64,000 bases of DNA from positions 148,075 through 212,074 of the forward strand of contig NZ_JYLF01000009.1 in NCBI RefSeq assembly GCF_001043055.1. Reading direction: 5' to 3'. Below are positions 49,754 through 60,058 of this stretch, piece by piece (positions within the stretch are counted from its first letter, which is position 1; each line of letters opens with the position of its first letter). The position numbers and the translations under genes were made by a program. This stretch comes from Pseudomonas weihenstephanensis (GTDB lineage Bacteria > Pseudomonadota > Gammaproteobacteria > Pseudomonadales > Pseudomonadaceae). The notes under the pieces were generated by a model. That model worked only from the letters and a program-made list of their open reading frames with translations, was not told where the DNA came from and did no database searches.

Positions 49754-52399
49754 TCAAGCAAACTCGCAGATCACGCTGGCATTGGCGTCAAGCGTGGCAT
49801 GCACGCGTTTGAGACTCACGCCTTGGGCCATGGCGTCGAGCAAACGGTCGGCAACCAGCGTTAACACGTGCTGATCAAGCAAGTGATCAATCAGCCGCGC
49901 ACCACTGTCGCTCTGGGTGCAACGCTCGGCCAATTGATCCACCAGCGGCTGGCAATAACTGAAGTCCAACTGACGACGCGCCAGGCGCTCGCCCAAACGA
50001 TCCAGTTTGATCTCAATCAGTTCGCGCAACACCGGGCCGCCCACCGGGTAGTACGGGACTACGCGCATACGCGCCAACAGTGCGGGTTTGAAGTGGTGAC
50101 TGAGCACCGGGCGGATGGTGTCTTCCAGCACTTGGGCCGATGGCCGTGCTCCGTTCTCGCACAGCTGTGAGATACGGTCGCTGCCCAGGTTTGAGGTCAT
50201 CAGGATCAGGGTGTTGCGAAAGTCAATCTCACGCCCTTCCCCGTCATTGGCCACGCCTTTGTCGAAGATTTGGTAAAACAGGTTCAGCACGTCCGGGTCG
50301 GCCTTTTCGACTTCATCGAGCAACACCACCGAATACGGCTTTTGGCGCACCGCTTCGGTGAGCATGCCGCCCTCGCCATAGCCCACATAGCCTGGCGGCG
50401 CGCCAATCAGGCGTGACACCGTGTGTTTCTCCTGAAACTCGGACATGTTGATGGTGGTGATAAAACGCTCGCCGCCATACAGCAAGTCGGCCAGTGCCAA
50501 CGCCGTTTCGGTTTTGCCGACGCCGCTGGGACCGACCAGCAAAAACACGCCCACCGGCGCATCGGGCTTGTTTAACCCGGCAGCTGTGGCACGCATGGAA
50601 CGGTCGAGTGCATGCACCGCTTGATCCTGCCCGCGAATGCGCGTGCGCAAATCGGTGGCAAAATTCGCCACCTTGGCGTTGTGCTCACGCGCCAGTTGCG
50701 CCAACGGAACACCGGTCCACGCGCTGATCACTTCAGCCACCAGCCGTGGGCACACTTCAAAGCTGACCAGACGCTCAGTGAGCTGGGCCTCGGTCAAGCT
50801 GCGATGGGTTTCATTGAGTGCCGCCTCAAGGGTTTCGATGCTCGGTGCATCATTTTCCGGCGTCTCAATGACTAGACCTTCGGCATCTTCCTGTAAGGCC
50901 ACCCGCGGGGCTGCGGCAGCAGCGATGCGCGCCGTCGCCAATGCTTTGCGTTGCTCCAGCAAACGCTCAGCCAATTGCTTTTGCTCGCTCCACAGTGCCT
51001 CCAAGGCCAATCGCTCGTCTTGAGCATCGCTCAAACGGTCTTCGAGCAGGTCAAGGGCTTCGTGGTCTATCTGCAAACCGGCTTCGGCATCCCGACGCAG
51101 GGCCTGACTCTGGCGATCACCTTCGGCCAGCTCACCGCGCAATTGCTCAAGGCGCTGGGGCGCGGCCGCGAGGCTGATACGCACACGGGCACAGGCGGTG
51201 TCGAGCACATCCACCGCTTTGTCAGGCAGTTGACGTCCGGCCAAGTAGCGTGCAGACAACTCAGCGGCCGCCACCACAGCGTCATCACGCAGGTAGATGC
51301 CGTGGCTTTTTTCATAGACTTGGGCCAAGCCGCGCAGAATCGTCACCGCCTCGCTGACGGTGGGTTCGTGCAGTTGCACGGGTTGGAAACGCCGCGCCAA
51401 GGCCGGGTCTTTTTCAAAATACTTTTTGTACTCCGACCAGGTGGTGGCTGCAATGGTGCGCAACTCGCCACGAGCCAGCGCGGGCTTGAGCAGGTTGGCA
51501 GCATCGGAGCCACCCGCGTTGCCGCCTGCGCCAATCAAGGTGTGGGCTTCGTCGATAAAAATAATGATCGGCTTGGGCGACGCTTTGACTTCGTCAATCA
51601 CCCCTTTAAGGCGACGTTCAAACTCACCCTTGACGCTGGCACCGGCTTGTAACAAACCCATGTCCAAAGCCAGTAATTCAACACCTTTAAGGACCTGCGG
51701 TACTTCACCGGCGGCAATGCGCGAAGCCAGCCCTTCCACAATCGCGGTTTTACCCACGCCGGCTTCGCCGACCACAATCGGGTTGTTTTTACGGCGACGA
51801 GCCAAAATGTCGATCATTTGGCGGATCGCATCGTCGCGGCACAGCACCGGGTCGAGTTTGCCGTCGCGAGCCTGTTGCGTCAGGTTGTGGGTGAAGCGCT
51901 CCAGCAACGACTCACCCGGCGCAGTGGGCTTACCGGTGGCCGGTTGCTCTTTGAGCGACAGGGCAAACGCCTTTAAACGCTCGATGTTCAACCGGGCCAG
52001 CAGTGGCAAGTAATGACTGCCTGCGTAACGCATCGGATTGCGCAGCAATGCCAGGATCAACGCCGCTTGATCGACCTGGCTTTGACCCAGCTCCAGGTTG
52101 GCCACTAATAAAGCGTCTTGCAGCCACTGCACCAGTTCGGGAGCAAATACCGGGTTGCGCGACGCACTGTGTTCAACCCGCGACTGCAAGGCCGCACTCA
52201 ATTCTCCAGCGTCCACGTCCGCGTCTTGCAGCGCTCGCGACAACAAGCCTTGCGCACGCTCAAGCAAACCCAGCAGCAAATCTTCTACCAGGATTTTGCT
52301 GCCGCCGCGGGCCACGCAGCGTTCAGCCGAGCTTTCGAGGTCGCGACGGGTGTCGGCGTCCAGCGCCTGAATCAGTTGTTGCAGGTCTACGTTGATCAT
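49754..52399 (-). CDS. clpV: T6SS sheath-recycling ATPase ClpV (TssH)
   Basis: The 881-residue AAA+ protein has an N-terminal Clp-N domain (about 1-155), a first ATPase domain with GEAGVGKT near 210, a coiled middle region and a second ATPase domain with GPSGVGKT near 621. The N-terminal helix and overall length fit ClpV, not ClpB. It disassembles the contracted TssB/TssC sheath using ATP. It lies 13 bases after the tssG stop. Confidence 0.96.
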   Translation of the reverse strand: MINVDLQQLIQALDADTRRDLESSAERCVARGGSKILVEDLLLGLLERAQGLLSRALQDADVDAGELSAALQSRVEHSASRNPVFAPELVQWLQDALLVANLELGQSQVDQAALILALLRNPMRYAGSHYLPLLARLNIERLKAFALSLKEQPATGKPTAPGESLLERFTHNLTQQARDGKLDPVLCRDDAIRQMIDILARRRKNNPIVVGEAGVGKTAIVEGLASRIAAGEVPQVLKGVELLALDMGLLQAGASVKGEFERRLKGVIDEVKASPKPIIIFIDEAHTLIGAGGNAGGSDAANLLKPALARGELRTIAATTWSEYKKYFEKDPALARRFQPVQLHEPTVSEAVTILRGLAQVYEKSHGIYLRDDAVVAAAELSARYLAGRQLPDKAVDVLDTACARVRISLAAAPQRLEQLRGELAEGDRQSQALRRDAEAGLQIDHEALDLLEDRLSDAQDERLALEALWSEQKQLAERLLEQRKALATARIAAAAAPRVALQEDAEGLVIETPENDAPSIETLEAALNETHRSLTEAQLTERLVSFEVCPRLVAEVISAWTGVPLAQLAREHNAKVANFATDLRTRIRGQDQAVHALDRSMRATAAGLNKPDAPVGVFLLVGPSGVGKTETALALADLLYGGERFITTINMSEFQEKHTVSRLIGAPPGYVGYGEGGMLTEAVRQKPYSVVLLDEVEKADPDVLNLFYQIFDKGVANDGEGREIDFRNTLILMTSNLGSDRISQLCENGARPSAQVLEDTIRPVLSHHFKPALLARMRVVPYYPVGGPVLRELIEIKLDRLGERLARRQLDFSYCQPLVDQLAERCTQSDSGARLIDHLLDQHVLTLVADRLLDAMAQGVSLKRVHATLDANASVICEFA

Positions 52400-52412
52400 G
52401 TGTCATCAGTCC

Positions 52413-53420
52413 TTAATGTATTTTGCTGCCCAGCGTCACCACACCGTCGGCGCGCTCGCGGCCCAGCCAACTGGTCCAGCCCAGACGACAGGCGTTTTGT
52501 TCGCCAATGCGCAGTTCGCGGATCTCTTCCTGACGCAGCACCAGGCGGATGTCGTAGTCGAGCGGATCGCGCAAGGTAAAACGCACCAGCGCGCACAACG
52601 GTTGATAACCGAACCCGATGGGCAAAAACTCATGAAAACGCTCCCAATCCAGTTCGCGGATGTAGATACGAAACTTGCCGCTGCGGTCGCGCACCCGCTC
52701 GCCCAGTACCAAGTCTTCACCCAGCATGCTGTTGGCACGGCCCAAACGGTTGCGCTGTTCTTCAAGAATCTCGACCCGACGCTCAATGCATTGCTCGATG
52801 GTCAATTGCGCGTGTTTGAAGTAGTAACGCAGCACTGCCTCAATCAGCGCCGCCGAGTGCGCCCGCAAGCTGAGCAACCCCAGATACGGCAGCAAGCGTT
52901 TCCAGTTCAGCTCCTTGGCCTGACGAATCTCTTCGCCGCCCAAGCCAATCAGCGCAAACAGTTGCGCCGAAAAAGGGTCCAGCGCACCGCTCTGAAAACT
53001 GGCGCGGTAGCGGTATTTTTTCCAGATCGGCAGCATCAGCCGTTGCAGGCGATGGTGAAACACATCCAGAAAGTTGCGTGTCGGGTTGCCGTCTTCGCTG
53101 TCGCCCAGCGCCTGCTCGCCATAGAACGCAGGCAAGGGCGAACCGGCGCCTACAAGCCCGATCAAGTTGAACCGCAGGCGTGCGCGCAACTGCCCGTGCT
53201 CGTTGAAAAACTCAACCCGGTCCACATCACTGCCCGGAAACCCGAGGCTGGGGTTGGCCTGAAATTCCAATTGGTCGTACAGATCGTCTTCGCTCAGGTA
53301 GGGATGCGCTTCACGCAAGCGGTCCACCACCAGCAACACGGCCTGGAACAGCGAGTACTCGCGTATTACCCGGCTCAGCCCGCTTAAAGAAGCGGCTGAA
53401 GGCCCATACGGGGTGTCCAT
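52413..53420 (-). CDS. tssG: T6SS baseplate protein TssG
   Basis: The 335-residue protein begins MDTPYGPSAASLSGLSRVIR and has the TssG pattern ESPEDDLYDQLEFQANPSLG-like near 40-60 (AHPYLSEDDLYDQLEFQANP), ending with TSWLGRERADGVVTLG. It joins TssF and TssE/TssK in the baseplate wedge. Its start overlaps the end of tssF by 37 bases. Confidence 0.95.
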   Translation of the reverse strand: MDTPYGPSAASLSGLSRVIREYSLFQAVLLVVDRLREAHPYLSEDDLYDQLEFQANPSLGFPGSDVDRVEFFNEHGQLRARLRFNLIGLVGAGSPLPAFYGEQALGDSEDGNPTRNFLDVFHHRLQRLMLPIWKKYRYRASFQSGALDPFSAQLFALIGLGGEEIRQAKELNWKRLLPYLGLLSLRAHSAALIEAVLRYYFKHAQLTIEQCIERRVEILEEQRNRLGRANSMLGEDLVLGERVRDRSGKFRIYIRELDWERFHEFLPIGFGYQPLCALVRFTLRDPLDYDIRLVLRQEEIRELRIGEQNACRLGWTSWLGRERADGVVTLGSKIH

Positions 53421-55171
53421 TGGTACACCTCTCCCTGTGTGCTTTTTACGCGCAACTCGTGATACGAATTAAGACTGGCGTAGAGTGCGAAAAACTCGTT
53501 GAGCACCGACGCAAACACGAACAGATCGCCTTCGCCGATATACCCCTGGGTGTCGACAGTCAGCTCAGTGCGCAACCCGCGCACCGGCAACCCGCGGTGC
53601 AAGCGGTCTACGTGCTGGTGCTTGATCGACTTGAGACCGCCCAGCAAACGCTTGCTGACTTTCTCTGCGTGCTGGTCGTAGTAGCGCGGCAAGTCGTAAG
53701 TTTCGAGAATCACCTTCAATGCATTGACATCGGCCAGCGACAGGTAGTTAAGCGACATGTTGCTGATCAACTTCCACAGGAAATCGCGATTGAGCGGCGG
53801 CGCGAAACTGGCGGTCGCAGGCGTGATGTTGCGAAAAGTCAGAAACTCCGGGGTTGCTTCACATGCCCGGCAAATGTCACCCAACTTGAGTTTGCGCGGC
53901 AGGTTCTGATTGGTGCAGGTCAGCTCGATCGACAGGGTTTCGTGGGCTTCGCTCTGGCGGATACCAAAACTCAAGTACGTATCGAGACCGCCGTGCAGCA
54001 ACGACGAGCGCTGACGAATGCTGTAATGCGCGCGGGCGGTGGGCACATCGAAGCTGGGGTCATGCTCAAACGATTCGAATGGCACGTAGTCCTGATAACC
54101 CAAACCACCGGGTTTCCAACCAATCACGCTTTCGACCGAGAACACACCGCAATGCTCTTGCTCGTACTCCGCGGGCAACAGCAGGTACTCGTCCTGTTTA
54201 CCGTCGAGGCGAATCGGCAGCGCGTCATGCTTGAACAGGTTCACAATCGGCGTGCAATACAGCTTCACGTTGTCGAGTGTGGGGCGCAGGCGCTGGATAC
54301 CGCTCTTGCGGATGTCAAAGCGCAGTTCCAGGCCGCGCATCTGTTTGAGCGTGTCGGGTGGCAACGCCTTGAGCATGTCCAGCCCATTGACATCGACAAA
54401 CAGAAACTTGTCCTGAAACGCGAAATATTCTTGCAGGTAGCGGTAACCACGGAAGGTGTTGAGCGGGTACGGAATCAACGCTTCTTCTTCCGCGAAGCCG
54501 ACGAGCTGCACGCGGTCGCCCGGCATTTTGAACGCCATCGGGCGCCCGCCCACGCCATCGAGCGGTTTGCCCGCAGCGTTCAACGGCACCAGTTCGATGC
54601 TTTCCAGATTGCGCAGCAGGCTCAGGTACAGCATCTGGCTGATGTAACGCTCGCCAGCAAAGTGCAAACGCAACGTGCTCAGTTGCAGCTCTCCCAAGTG
54701 GCCGTCAGCACTCATTTCAAGGCGTAAGCTGAGCAACGAACCGTCACCCTTGACCGAATAGTTGAGGGCGGTCAGGTCGAGCGCCATGACGTCGGTCGGG
54801 TAACAGGTGCGAAAGCGGCAGCGCACACCATCAATCGGCACGCTTTCTACCGGTGTGTCGCGCTCCACCCTCAGTGCAGGGCCCGGCAAGGTCAGCGGGT
54901 CAAACTGCAAAATGCTGAACGCCGGCAACGGACGCATGTAGTTGGGCCACAGCAATTGCATCAACGAATGGCTCAACTCCGGCAACTCGTCGTCGAGCTT
55001 CTGGCGCAGACGCCCGGTCAGGAAGGCAAACCCCTCCAGTAACCGCTCCACGTCCGGATCCCGACCGGCTTGCCCCAGAAAAGGGGCCAACGCCGGGCTG
55101 CGCTCGGCGAATCGACGACCTAACTGGCGAAGTGCGGTGAGTTCGCTTTGGTAGTAGTGGTTAAAGGACAC
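53384..55171 (-). CDS. tssF: T6SS baseplate protein TssF
   Basis: The 595-residue protein starts with MSFNHYYQSELTALRQLGRR and continues FAERSPALAPFLGQAGRDPD, the conserved TssF opening, followed by LLEGFAFLTGRLRQKLDDEL. It is the main wedge protein of the baseplate, with TssG and TssK. It lies 126 bases after tssE. Confidence 0.96.
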   Translation of the reverse strand: MSFNHYYQSELTALRQLGRRFAERSPALAPFLGQAGRDPDVERLLEGFAFLTGRLRQKLDDELPELSHSLMQLLWPNYMRPLPAFSILQFDPLTLPGPALRVERDTPVESVPIDGVRCRFRTCYPTDVMALDLTALNYSVKGDGSLLSLRLEMSADGHLGELQLSTLRLHFAGERYISQMLYLSLLRNLESIELVPLNAAGKPLDGVGGRPMAFKMPGDRVQLVGFAEEEALIPYPLNTFRGYRYLQEYFAFQDKFLFVDVNGLDMLKALPPDTLKQMRGLELRFDIRKSGIQRLRPTLDNVKLYCTPIVNLFKHDALPIRLDGKQDEYLLLPAEYEQEHCGVFSVESVIGWKPGGLGYQDYVPFESFEHDPSFDVPTARAHYSIRQRSSLLHGGLDTYLSFGIRQSEAHETLSIELTCTNQNLPRKLKLGDICRACEATPEFLTFRNITPATASFAPPLNRDFLWKLISNMSLNYLSLADVNALKVILETYDLPRYYDQHAEKVSKRLLGGLKSIKHQHVDRLHRGLPVRGLRTELTVDTQGYIGEGDLFVFASVLNEFFALYASLNSYHELRVKSTQGEVYQWTPRMGLQPLL

Positions 55172-55270
55172 GAAATACCTTCCCGGCTTTAAAACTCATG
55201 AAAAAACTGCCCTGCCCGTCCAGGCTTTGCCCACCCCCGGACCGATAAGGAACTGCTCACGTCTCGCGAT

Positions 55271-55290
55271 GCGCCGCCCTGTTGCGGCGC
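55271..55290 (-). other. Hairpin between tssE and tssF
   Basis: GCGCCGC (55271-55277) and GCGGCGC (55284-55290) form a perfect 7-bp stem in the 126-base gap. No T-run follows on the minus strand, so it is more likely an RNA-processing or attenuating structure than a full terminator. Confidence 0.45.
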
Positions 55291-55297
55291 GCAATTT

Positions 55298-55705
55298 TCA
55301 GGTCACTTTGACTTGACCGCTGCCGTCCAGGCAGGCGGAGAACGTCACTTGACGCTTCAAACCCTCAACTTCCAGCAGCCCTTCGATACTGAAGGTCAGG
55401 CGCAGTTGATCGTTATCCCGCGGCAAAGAAACGACACGCACCTCGCTCAAGCGCGGTTCGTAGGCTTCGATAAAACCCACAATCGCCAAACGTGCCTGAC
55501 TCAAGGAGTCGTGCAGGCTCAGGCGCATGTCATTGAGATCGGGCAACCCGTAATCGGACAGCGTTTGCACACTGCCCGCACGGGTGCTGAGCATCTTGGC
55601 GAGGTGGGCAGCCACAGACGCCATCGCCGACACCTCGCGGCTCCAGCCGACGCGTTTGTCCGCATCGCCATTGAGGCGTTCGAAAAGGCTGCCGTATCCC
55701 GTCAT
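55298..55705 (-). CDS. tssE: T6SS baseplate protein TssE (gp25-like)
   Basis: The 135-residue protein has the gp25-like fold pattern: GSLFERLNG at the start, SDYGLPDLNDM near 49-59, and EPRLSEVRVVSL near 85-96. It links the sheath to the baseplate. It lies 12 bases after the tssC stop. Confidence 0.94.
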   Translation of the reverse strand: MTGYGSLFERLNGDADKRVGWSREVSAMASVAAHLAKMLSTRAGSVQTLSDYGLPDLNDMRLSLHDSLSQARLAIVGFIEAYEPRLSEVRVVSLPRDNDQLRLTFSIEGLLEVEGLKRQVTFSACLDGSGQVKVT

Positions 55706-55717
55706 CAGACGCTCCGT

Positions 55718-57193
55718 TTACTCTTTGTCCAGCTTGCCAACCAGCGACAGAGTGAAATCGGCGCCCATGTACTTGAAGTGCGGACGCACGTTCAAGCTGA
55801 CGCGGTACCAGCCAGGCTCGCCTTCAACGTCACTGACGATGATCTGGGCTGCACGCAATGGACGACGACCCCGCACTTCGGCGCTCGGGTTTTCCTGGTC
55901 GGCCACGTACTGGCGGATCCACTTGTTAAGTTCCAGCTCAAGGTCGGTGCGCTCTTTCCACGAACCGAGTTGCTCGCGCTGCAACACTTTCAAGTAGTGA
56001 GCCAAACGGTTGACGATCATCATGTACGGCAGCTGGGTGCCCAGTTTGTAGTTCAGCTCGGCGGCCTTGCCTTCAGCGCTGATGCCAAAGAACTTGGGCT
56101 TTTGCACGGAACTGGCTGAGAAGAACGCGGCGTTGTCGCTGCCTTTGCGCATGGTCAGAGAGATGAAACCTTCCTCGGCCAATTCGTATTCACGGCGGTC
56201 AGACACCAGTACTTCGGTCGGAATCTTGGTTTCGATTTCGCCCATGCTTTCGAAGTGGTGCAGCGGCAGGTCTTCAACCGCACCACCGCTCTGCGGGCCA
56301 ATGATGTTCGGACACCAGCGGAACTTGGCGAAGCTGTCAGTCAGCTTGGTGCCAAACGCGTAGGCGGTGTTGCCCCACAGGTAGTGCTCGTGGCTGTTGG
56401 CGACAGTTTCTTTGTAGACGAACGACTTGACCGGGTTTTCTTCGGGGTCGTACGGGTTGCGCAGCAAGAAGCGCGGCACGGTCAAACCCACGTAGCGCGA
56501 GTCTTCGGACTGGCGGAAGCTCTGCCACTTGGCAAATTGCGGGCCTTCGAAGTGGTCCTTGAGGTCCTTGAGGTCAGGCAAGCCGGTGAAGCTTTCCAGA
56601 CCGAAGAACTTGGGACCGGCCGCTGCAATGAACGGCGCGTGGGACATGCAGGCCACGCTGGACACGTACTGCATCAGCTTCACGTCGGGCGAGCTTGGGG
56701 ACATGAAGTAGTTGGCGATGATCGCGCCCACAGGCTGACCACCAAACTGGCCGTATTCGGCGGTGTAGATGTGTTTGTACAGGCCGGCCTGCATCACTTC
56801 TGGCGAATCTTCGAAATCGTCCAGCAGGTCTTCTTTAGACACGTTGAGGATTTCGATTTTGATGTTTTCGCGGAAGTTGGTGCGGTCAACCAGCAGTTGC
56901 AGGCCACGCCACGACGATTCCAGCGACTGGAAATCAGGGTGGTGCAAAATTTCGTCCATTTGACGGCTGAGCTTGGCATCGATCTCAGCAATCATGCGGT
57001 CAACCATGGCCTTCTTGACGGGTTCACCATTGTTCTGCGGCTTGAGCAGCTCTTCGATAAACGCCGACACGCCACGCTTGGCGATGTCATAGGCTTCGTC
57101 GTCCGGGGTCAGACGCGTCTGGGCGATGATGTTGTCAAGAATGCTGTATTCGCCGTTTTCGGTACTGCTTTGCTGCGCTGCGTTGGTGCTCAT
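55718..57193 (-). CDS. tssC: T6SS large sheath protein TssC (VipB)
   Basis: The 491-residue protein contains the TssC hallmarks: ILHHPDFQSLESSWRGLQLL near 81-100, MSHAPFIAAAGPKFFGLESF near 185-204, and a C-terminal region with MMIVNRLAHYLKVLQREQLG. With TssB it forms the contractile sheath. It starts 28 bases after tssB ends. Confidence 0.97.
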   Translation of the reverse strand: MSTNAAQQSSTENGEYSILDNIIAQTRLTPDDEAYDIAKRGVSAFIEELLKPQNNGEPVKKAMVDRMIAEIDAKLSRQMDEILHHPDFQSLESSWRGLQLLVDRTNFRENIKIEILNVSKEDLLDDFEDSPEVMQAGLYKHIYTAEYGQFGGQPVGAIIANYFMSPSSPDVKLMQYVSSVACMSHAPFIAAAGPKFFGLESFTGLPDLKDLKDHFEGPQFAKWQSFRQSEDSRYVGLTVPRFLLRNPYDPEENPVKSFVYKETVANSHEHYLWGNTAYAFGTKLTDSFAKFRWCPNIIGPQSGGAVEDLPLHHFESMGEIETKIPTEVLVSDRREYELAEEGFISLTMRKGSDNAAFFSASSVQKPKFFGISAEGKAAELNYKLGTQLPYMMIVNRLAHYLKVLQREQLGSWKERTDLELELNKWIRQYVADQENPSAEVRGRRPLRAAQIIVSDVEGEPGWYRVSLNVRPHFKYMGADFTLSLVGKLDKE

Positions 57194-57221
57194 TGCGTTG
57201 TCTTCCTTGGCTGATGGGGAC

Positions 57222-57725
57222 TCAAGCGTCCTGGGCGGCGGCGTTCAAGCCCAGCTCGCCCAGTACGCGACCACGGGATTCATCGTCGGCCAATACGCTT
57301 TCGATGGCTTTGCGAAAGGCCGGCGCATTGCCCAATGGGCCTTTGAGGGCCACCAGCGCGTCGCGCAGCTCCATCAGTTTTTTCAACTCCGGCACTTGCT
57401 CAACCAGGCTGGCCGGGTTGAAGTCTTTCATCGAGTTAACGCGCAATTTCACGGCCAATTCTTCAGTGTCGCTCTCTTCCTGAAGGCGGTTGGCAACACT
57501 CAAGGTCAGGCTCAGTTCTTGCTTGGCCAGCACTTCGTCGAACGTCATTTTGTCGATGCTGATCGGCTTGCGATCTTCGACTTTGCGTTCGTCCTTGCGG
57601 TGGGTGTAATCACCGATGGCGAGTAGTTTCAACGGCAGTTCAATTTCTTCCTGAGCACCACCGGTGGCGGGCTTGAAGGTGACGTTGATGCGTTCCTTGG
57701 GGGCTACCGAGCCTTCTTTGGCCAT
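57222..57725 (-). CDS. tssB: T6SS small sheath protein TssB (VipA)
   Basis: I start at ATG 57725, eight bases after AAGGA, giving 167 residues. It begins MAKEGSVAPKERINVTFKPA and has LPLKLLAIGDYTHRKDERKV near 32-51, as in VipA/TssB. It pairs with TssC in the sheath and carries the site recognised by ClpV indirectly. It lies 32 bases after tssA. Confidence 0.96.
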   Translation of the reverse strand: MAKEGSVAPKERINVTFKPATGGAQEEIELPLKLLAIGDYTHRKDERKVEDRKPISIDKMTFDEVLAKQELSLTLSVANRLQEESDTEELAVKLRVNSMKDFNPASLVEQVPELKKLMELRDALVALKGPLGNAPAFRKAIESVLADDESRGRVLGELGLNAAAQDA

Positions 57726-57757
57726 GGTTTTTTTCCTTGCGTGTATGACCCTTGGGC

Positions 57758-59314
57758 CTATTCGAGTACCACTTCGAGATCGAGATGGCACAACCTGCGA
57801 TAAATCTCATCCCTGCGTTCACGTACGGCATGGTTCTGCGGCAACAGTTCGCAGCAGCTGTGCAGTAAATGCAGTACTTGCAGCGCAAGATCGGGCTCCC
57901 AGGCATGCAGGCCTGAGTCCTGTAATGTGTGGTCCAGGGTCTCAAGCTGGGTCTTGGCCAGCTCGTACTTCTTGGCCATAAAACACAGCCGCGCGAGGGC
58001 GAACTGCCAAAAAAACCGGACACGTCCACCCTGAGCGTTTTGCAAGCCTTGTTTGAGGGTCTGTACGGCGGGCTTGAGGCCGTCCTTGCGCAGAATCGGT
58101 AGCACCGCTTCAAGGGCCAATTCCCACGCGGGCTGAGTGGCGGTCACTTCCACCTTGCGCGGCGCACTGGTGCTTTGCAGGTGCGGCATGACATTGGCGC
58201 TGATCCACGCCCGCGTCGCCGGGTCGGCAAACGGCGCACCATCGTGAAAGCGCAATTCGATGATGCCCGGCAAACGTTGAATCAACAGGCTGAAGTGGAT
58301 TTCCACCTCACGCATGGCGATCTCGGCATTCAGCGCCTGCAAACACTCCCAGACAATGCGATGCCCATCGAACCAGAACGGCGCTTTGCCCAGGCTGGCT
58401 TCGACTTCGACCAACAGATCGGCATATTGACCTTGGGCAAAGCGGTCCTGATAAGCCTTGAGTTTGTCGACGGGCAACCCCCGCAGCACGGTAACTTGCT
58501 CACTATTACGCTCAGGTACAGCGTCTATCGCCATCCACATCAACGTACGATTTAGGCGTAGCGCCCGCACATCCGTAGCCTTCTGTTTAAGCCACCAGGC
58601 ACACAGCGGCCGTGCGCTGTCCTGCTGGGTGCGCAGCGCTTTTTGTGCGTCTTTTTCGTTATCAATCGGGGTGCCGGGCGTGAATAACTGGGTCGCGGCC
58701 TGCTTGACCTGAGCCACCACCGCCCCTACCACGCCAGGTTCGGGCTCATTGTTCGCCGCGCGCTGAACCATGTTTGCCAGCCGCCGGTGAATGGGCAGCA
58801 GCAACGGCGCAGCATCGTCAAGGTGTTGTGTCAGCACCGCATCCAGCGCTTGCAACTGCTTGACCAGGCTGCGGAACAGCGGCAGTTGCTCTTTGATCGG
58901 CACGTCATCTTTGAGCGCACCCTCAAGACGCGGCACCAACCAAGCAATCGCAGCGGCCCGAGTGCGCGCTTTGGCGGGGTGAAACTGCTCCCAGTGGTGC
59001 TCACACAGGTACACCAACACGCCTAATCCGGCATGCAACCCCACAAACGACTCACGCAGGTGCAAGGCCCATGTCAGCCAGGCCGCGACACGTAAATCCT
59101 TGGAGGATGTTCGGAGAATAAGTTCGCTGTTTTCCTGGATTTTCAACCAGTCGATGGGGCCACTGGCGTGCAGCGACTGGGCCTTTTCCAGCTCGGCTTC
59201 CAGGGCTTCGAACTCACTGGAGTAGCGAACTTCGTCGCCGGCAAAGTTATCACTTGAAATAGGCTGCCGGGCCAAGTCGGCATAGCGAACCATTAGCGTG
59301 CTTGAATACGTCAT
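57758..59314 (-). CDS. tssA: T6SS cap/baseplate protein TssA
   Basis: The 518-residue product has an ImpA-type N-terminal domain (about 15-150, with EVRYSSEFEALEAELEKAQS and DWLKIQENSELILRTSSKDL) and a long helical C-terminal part resembling the VasJ/TssA2 class. A strong AAGGAGG lies seven bases before the ATG. TssA starts sheath and tube polymerisation. It is the first gene of the leftward unit that ends with stk1; a 6-bp hairpin (GAACGC-TGG-GCGTTC) lies in its leader. I found no clear sigma-54 promoter for it. Confidence 0.93.
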   Translation of the reverse strand: MTYSSTLMVRYADLARQPISSDNFAGDEVRYSSEFEALEAELEKAQSLHASGPIDWLKIQENSELILRTSSKDLRVAAWLTWALHLRESFVGLHAGLGVLVYLCEHHWEQFHPAKARTRAAAIAWLVPRLEGALKDDVPIKEQLPLFRSLVKQLQALDAVLTQHLDDAAPLLLPIHRRLANMVQRAANNEPEPGVVGAVVAQVKQAATQLFTPGTPIDNEKDAQKALRTQQDSARPLCAWWLKQKATDVRALRLNRTLMWMAIDAVPERNSEQVTVLRGLPVDKLKAYQDRFAQGQYADLLVEVEASLGKAPFWFDGHRIVWECLQALNAEIAMREVEIHFSLLIQRLPGIIELRFHDGAPFADPATRAWISANVMPHLQSTSAPRKVEVTATQPAWELALEAVLPILRKDGLKPAVQTLKQGLQNAQGGRVRFFWQFALARLCFMAKKYELAKTQLETLDHTLQDSGLHAWEPDLALQVLHLLHSCCELLPQNHAVRERRDEIYRRLCHLDLEVVLE

Positions 59315-59976
59315 CTATGCCTCCTTGATGATTGAACGCTGGGCGTTCGTGCCTCCTGGCAAATGCAGAAAGTACCGTGGATGGTGTGCATGAGCACAGA
59401 GGATCCAACAGCTTCTCAATCAAGCCTCACACATGCCTTTATGGCACTTTGATACTTGATGCGGGCCGAGAGAATACACAAAAAATAAAACAGAAGTTAC
59501 CAAAAAATTGATTCCCGTTCGTCGTAAAGAATCATGACCTTCATATCTTGCAAATGAATAGGCGCTTATTTTTCAGGTACGCCCCTACTCTGAAAGTTCT
59601 TTGAAAAGCCTTGGATTCACGTCTAAAAGGACCAATTTCCGCCCACTAAAATCAGGGTTTAGCCATTTATAATCAATGGCTTAACAGCTTTAAATACAGA
59701 CTGTAATTTAATCATGAACACTGCAAACAATGTCGACAATAATCCACTCAGAACAGATCCGCGCCTATAAGACGATTCTTACAAAAATAAAGGATCTGAC
59801 TTACATGCATAAATGCGACAAGTCGGAGATCCATGCAATTTACCCTACTAACAACCTGCTCCCGCAAAAAACAGTACAGATATGCCGCACATCTGATACG
59901 CAAAGCGCTACACAAAATCTGATTACCCGTTGACTTCTTAAAATCAACAAAATTGACATTTATGACAAACACCAAC
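59315..59976. other. AT-rich divergent intergenic region, left part
   Basis: This part of the tssA-hcp gap is clearly more AT-rich than the surrounding genes. It must hold the tssA promoter on the minus strand. AGCCATT (59661-59667) and AATGGCT (59675-59681) form an inverted repeat around TATAATC. A 67-codon frame at 59730-59933 has no family resemblance or ribosome site, and I do not call it. Such AT-rich stretches are typical targets of H-NS/MvaT-type silencers. Confidence 0.5.
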
Positions 59977-59994
59977 TGCGCAAGAAGTTGCGCA
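59977..59994. promoter_or_regulatory. Distal dyad, likely activator site for hcp
   Basis: TGCGCAAGAAGTTGCGCA has 7-bp arms (TGCGCAA / TTGCGCA) around GAAG. The identical 18-mer recurs at 60060-60077, 83 bases away (about eight helical turns). It is centred about 226 bases before the expected hcp start point, a normal distance for a sigma-54 enhancer site. Confidence 0.7.
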
Positions 59995-60058
59995 CTTAAA
60001 TGTGGATAACCGTGTGGATACATCGCCACAGCGTATATAAACCGGTAGCTGTAGACGA

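Noticed and set aside
53420..54727. 435-codon plus-strand frame inside tssF
   Set aside because: Antisense shadow of a firmly identified gene.
59730..59933. 67-codon frame in the AT-rich tssA-hcp gap
   Set aside because: No ribosome site, no family resemblance, and it lies in regulatory-looking AT-rich DNA.
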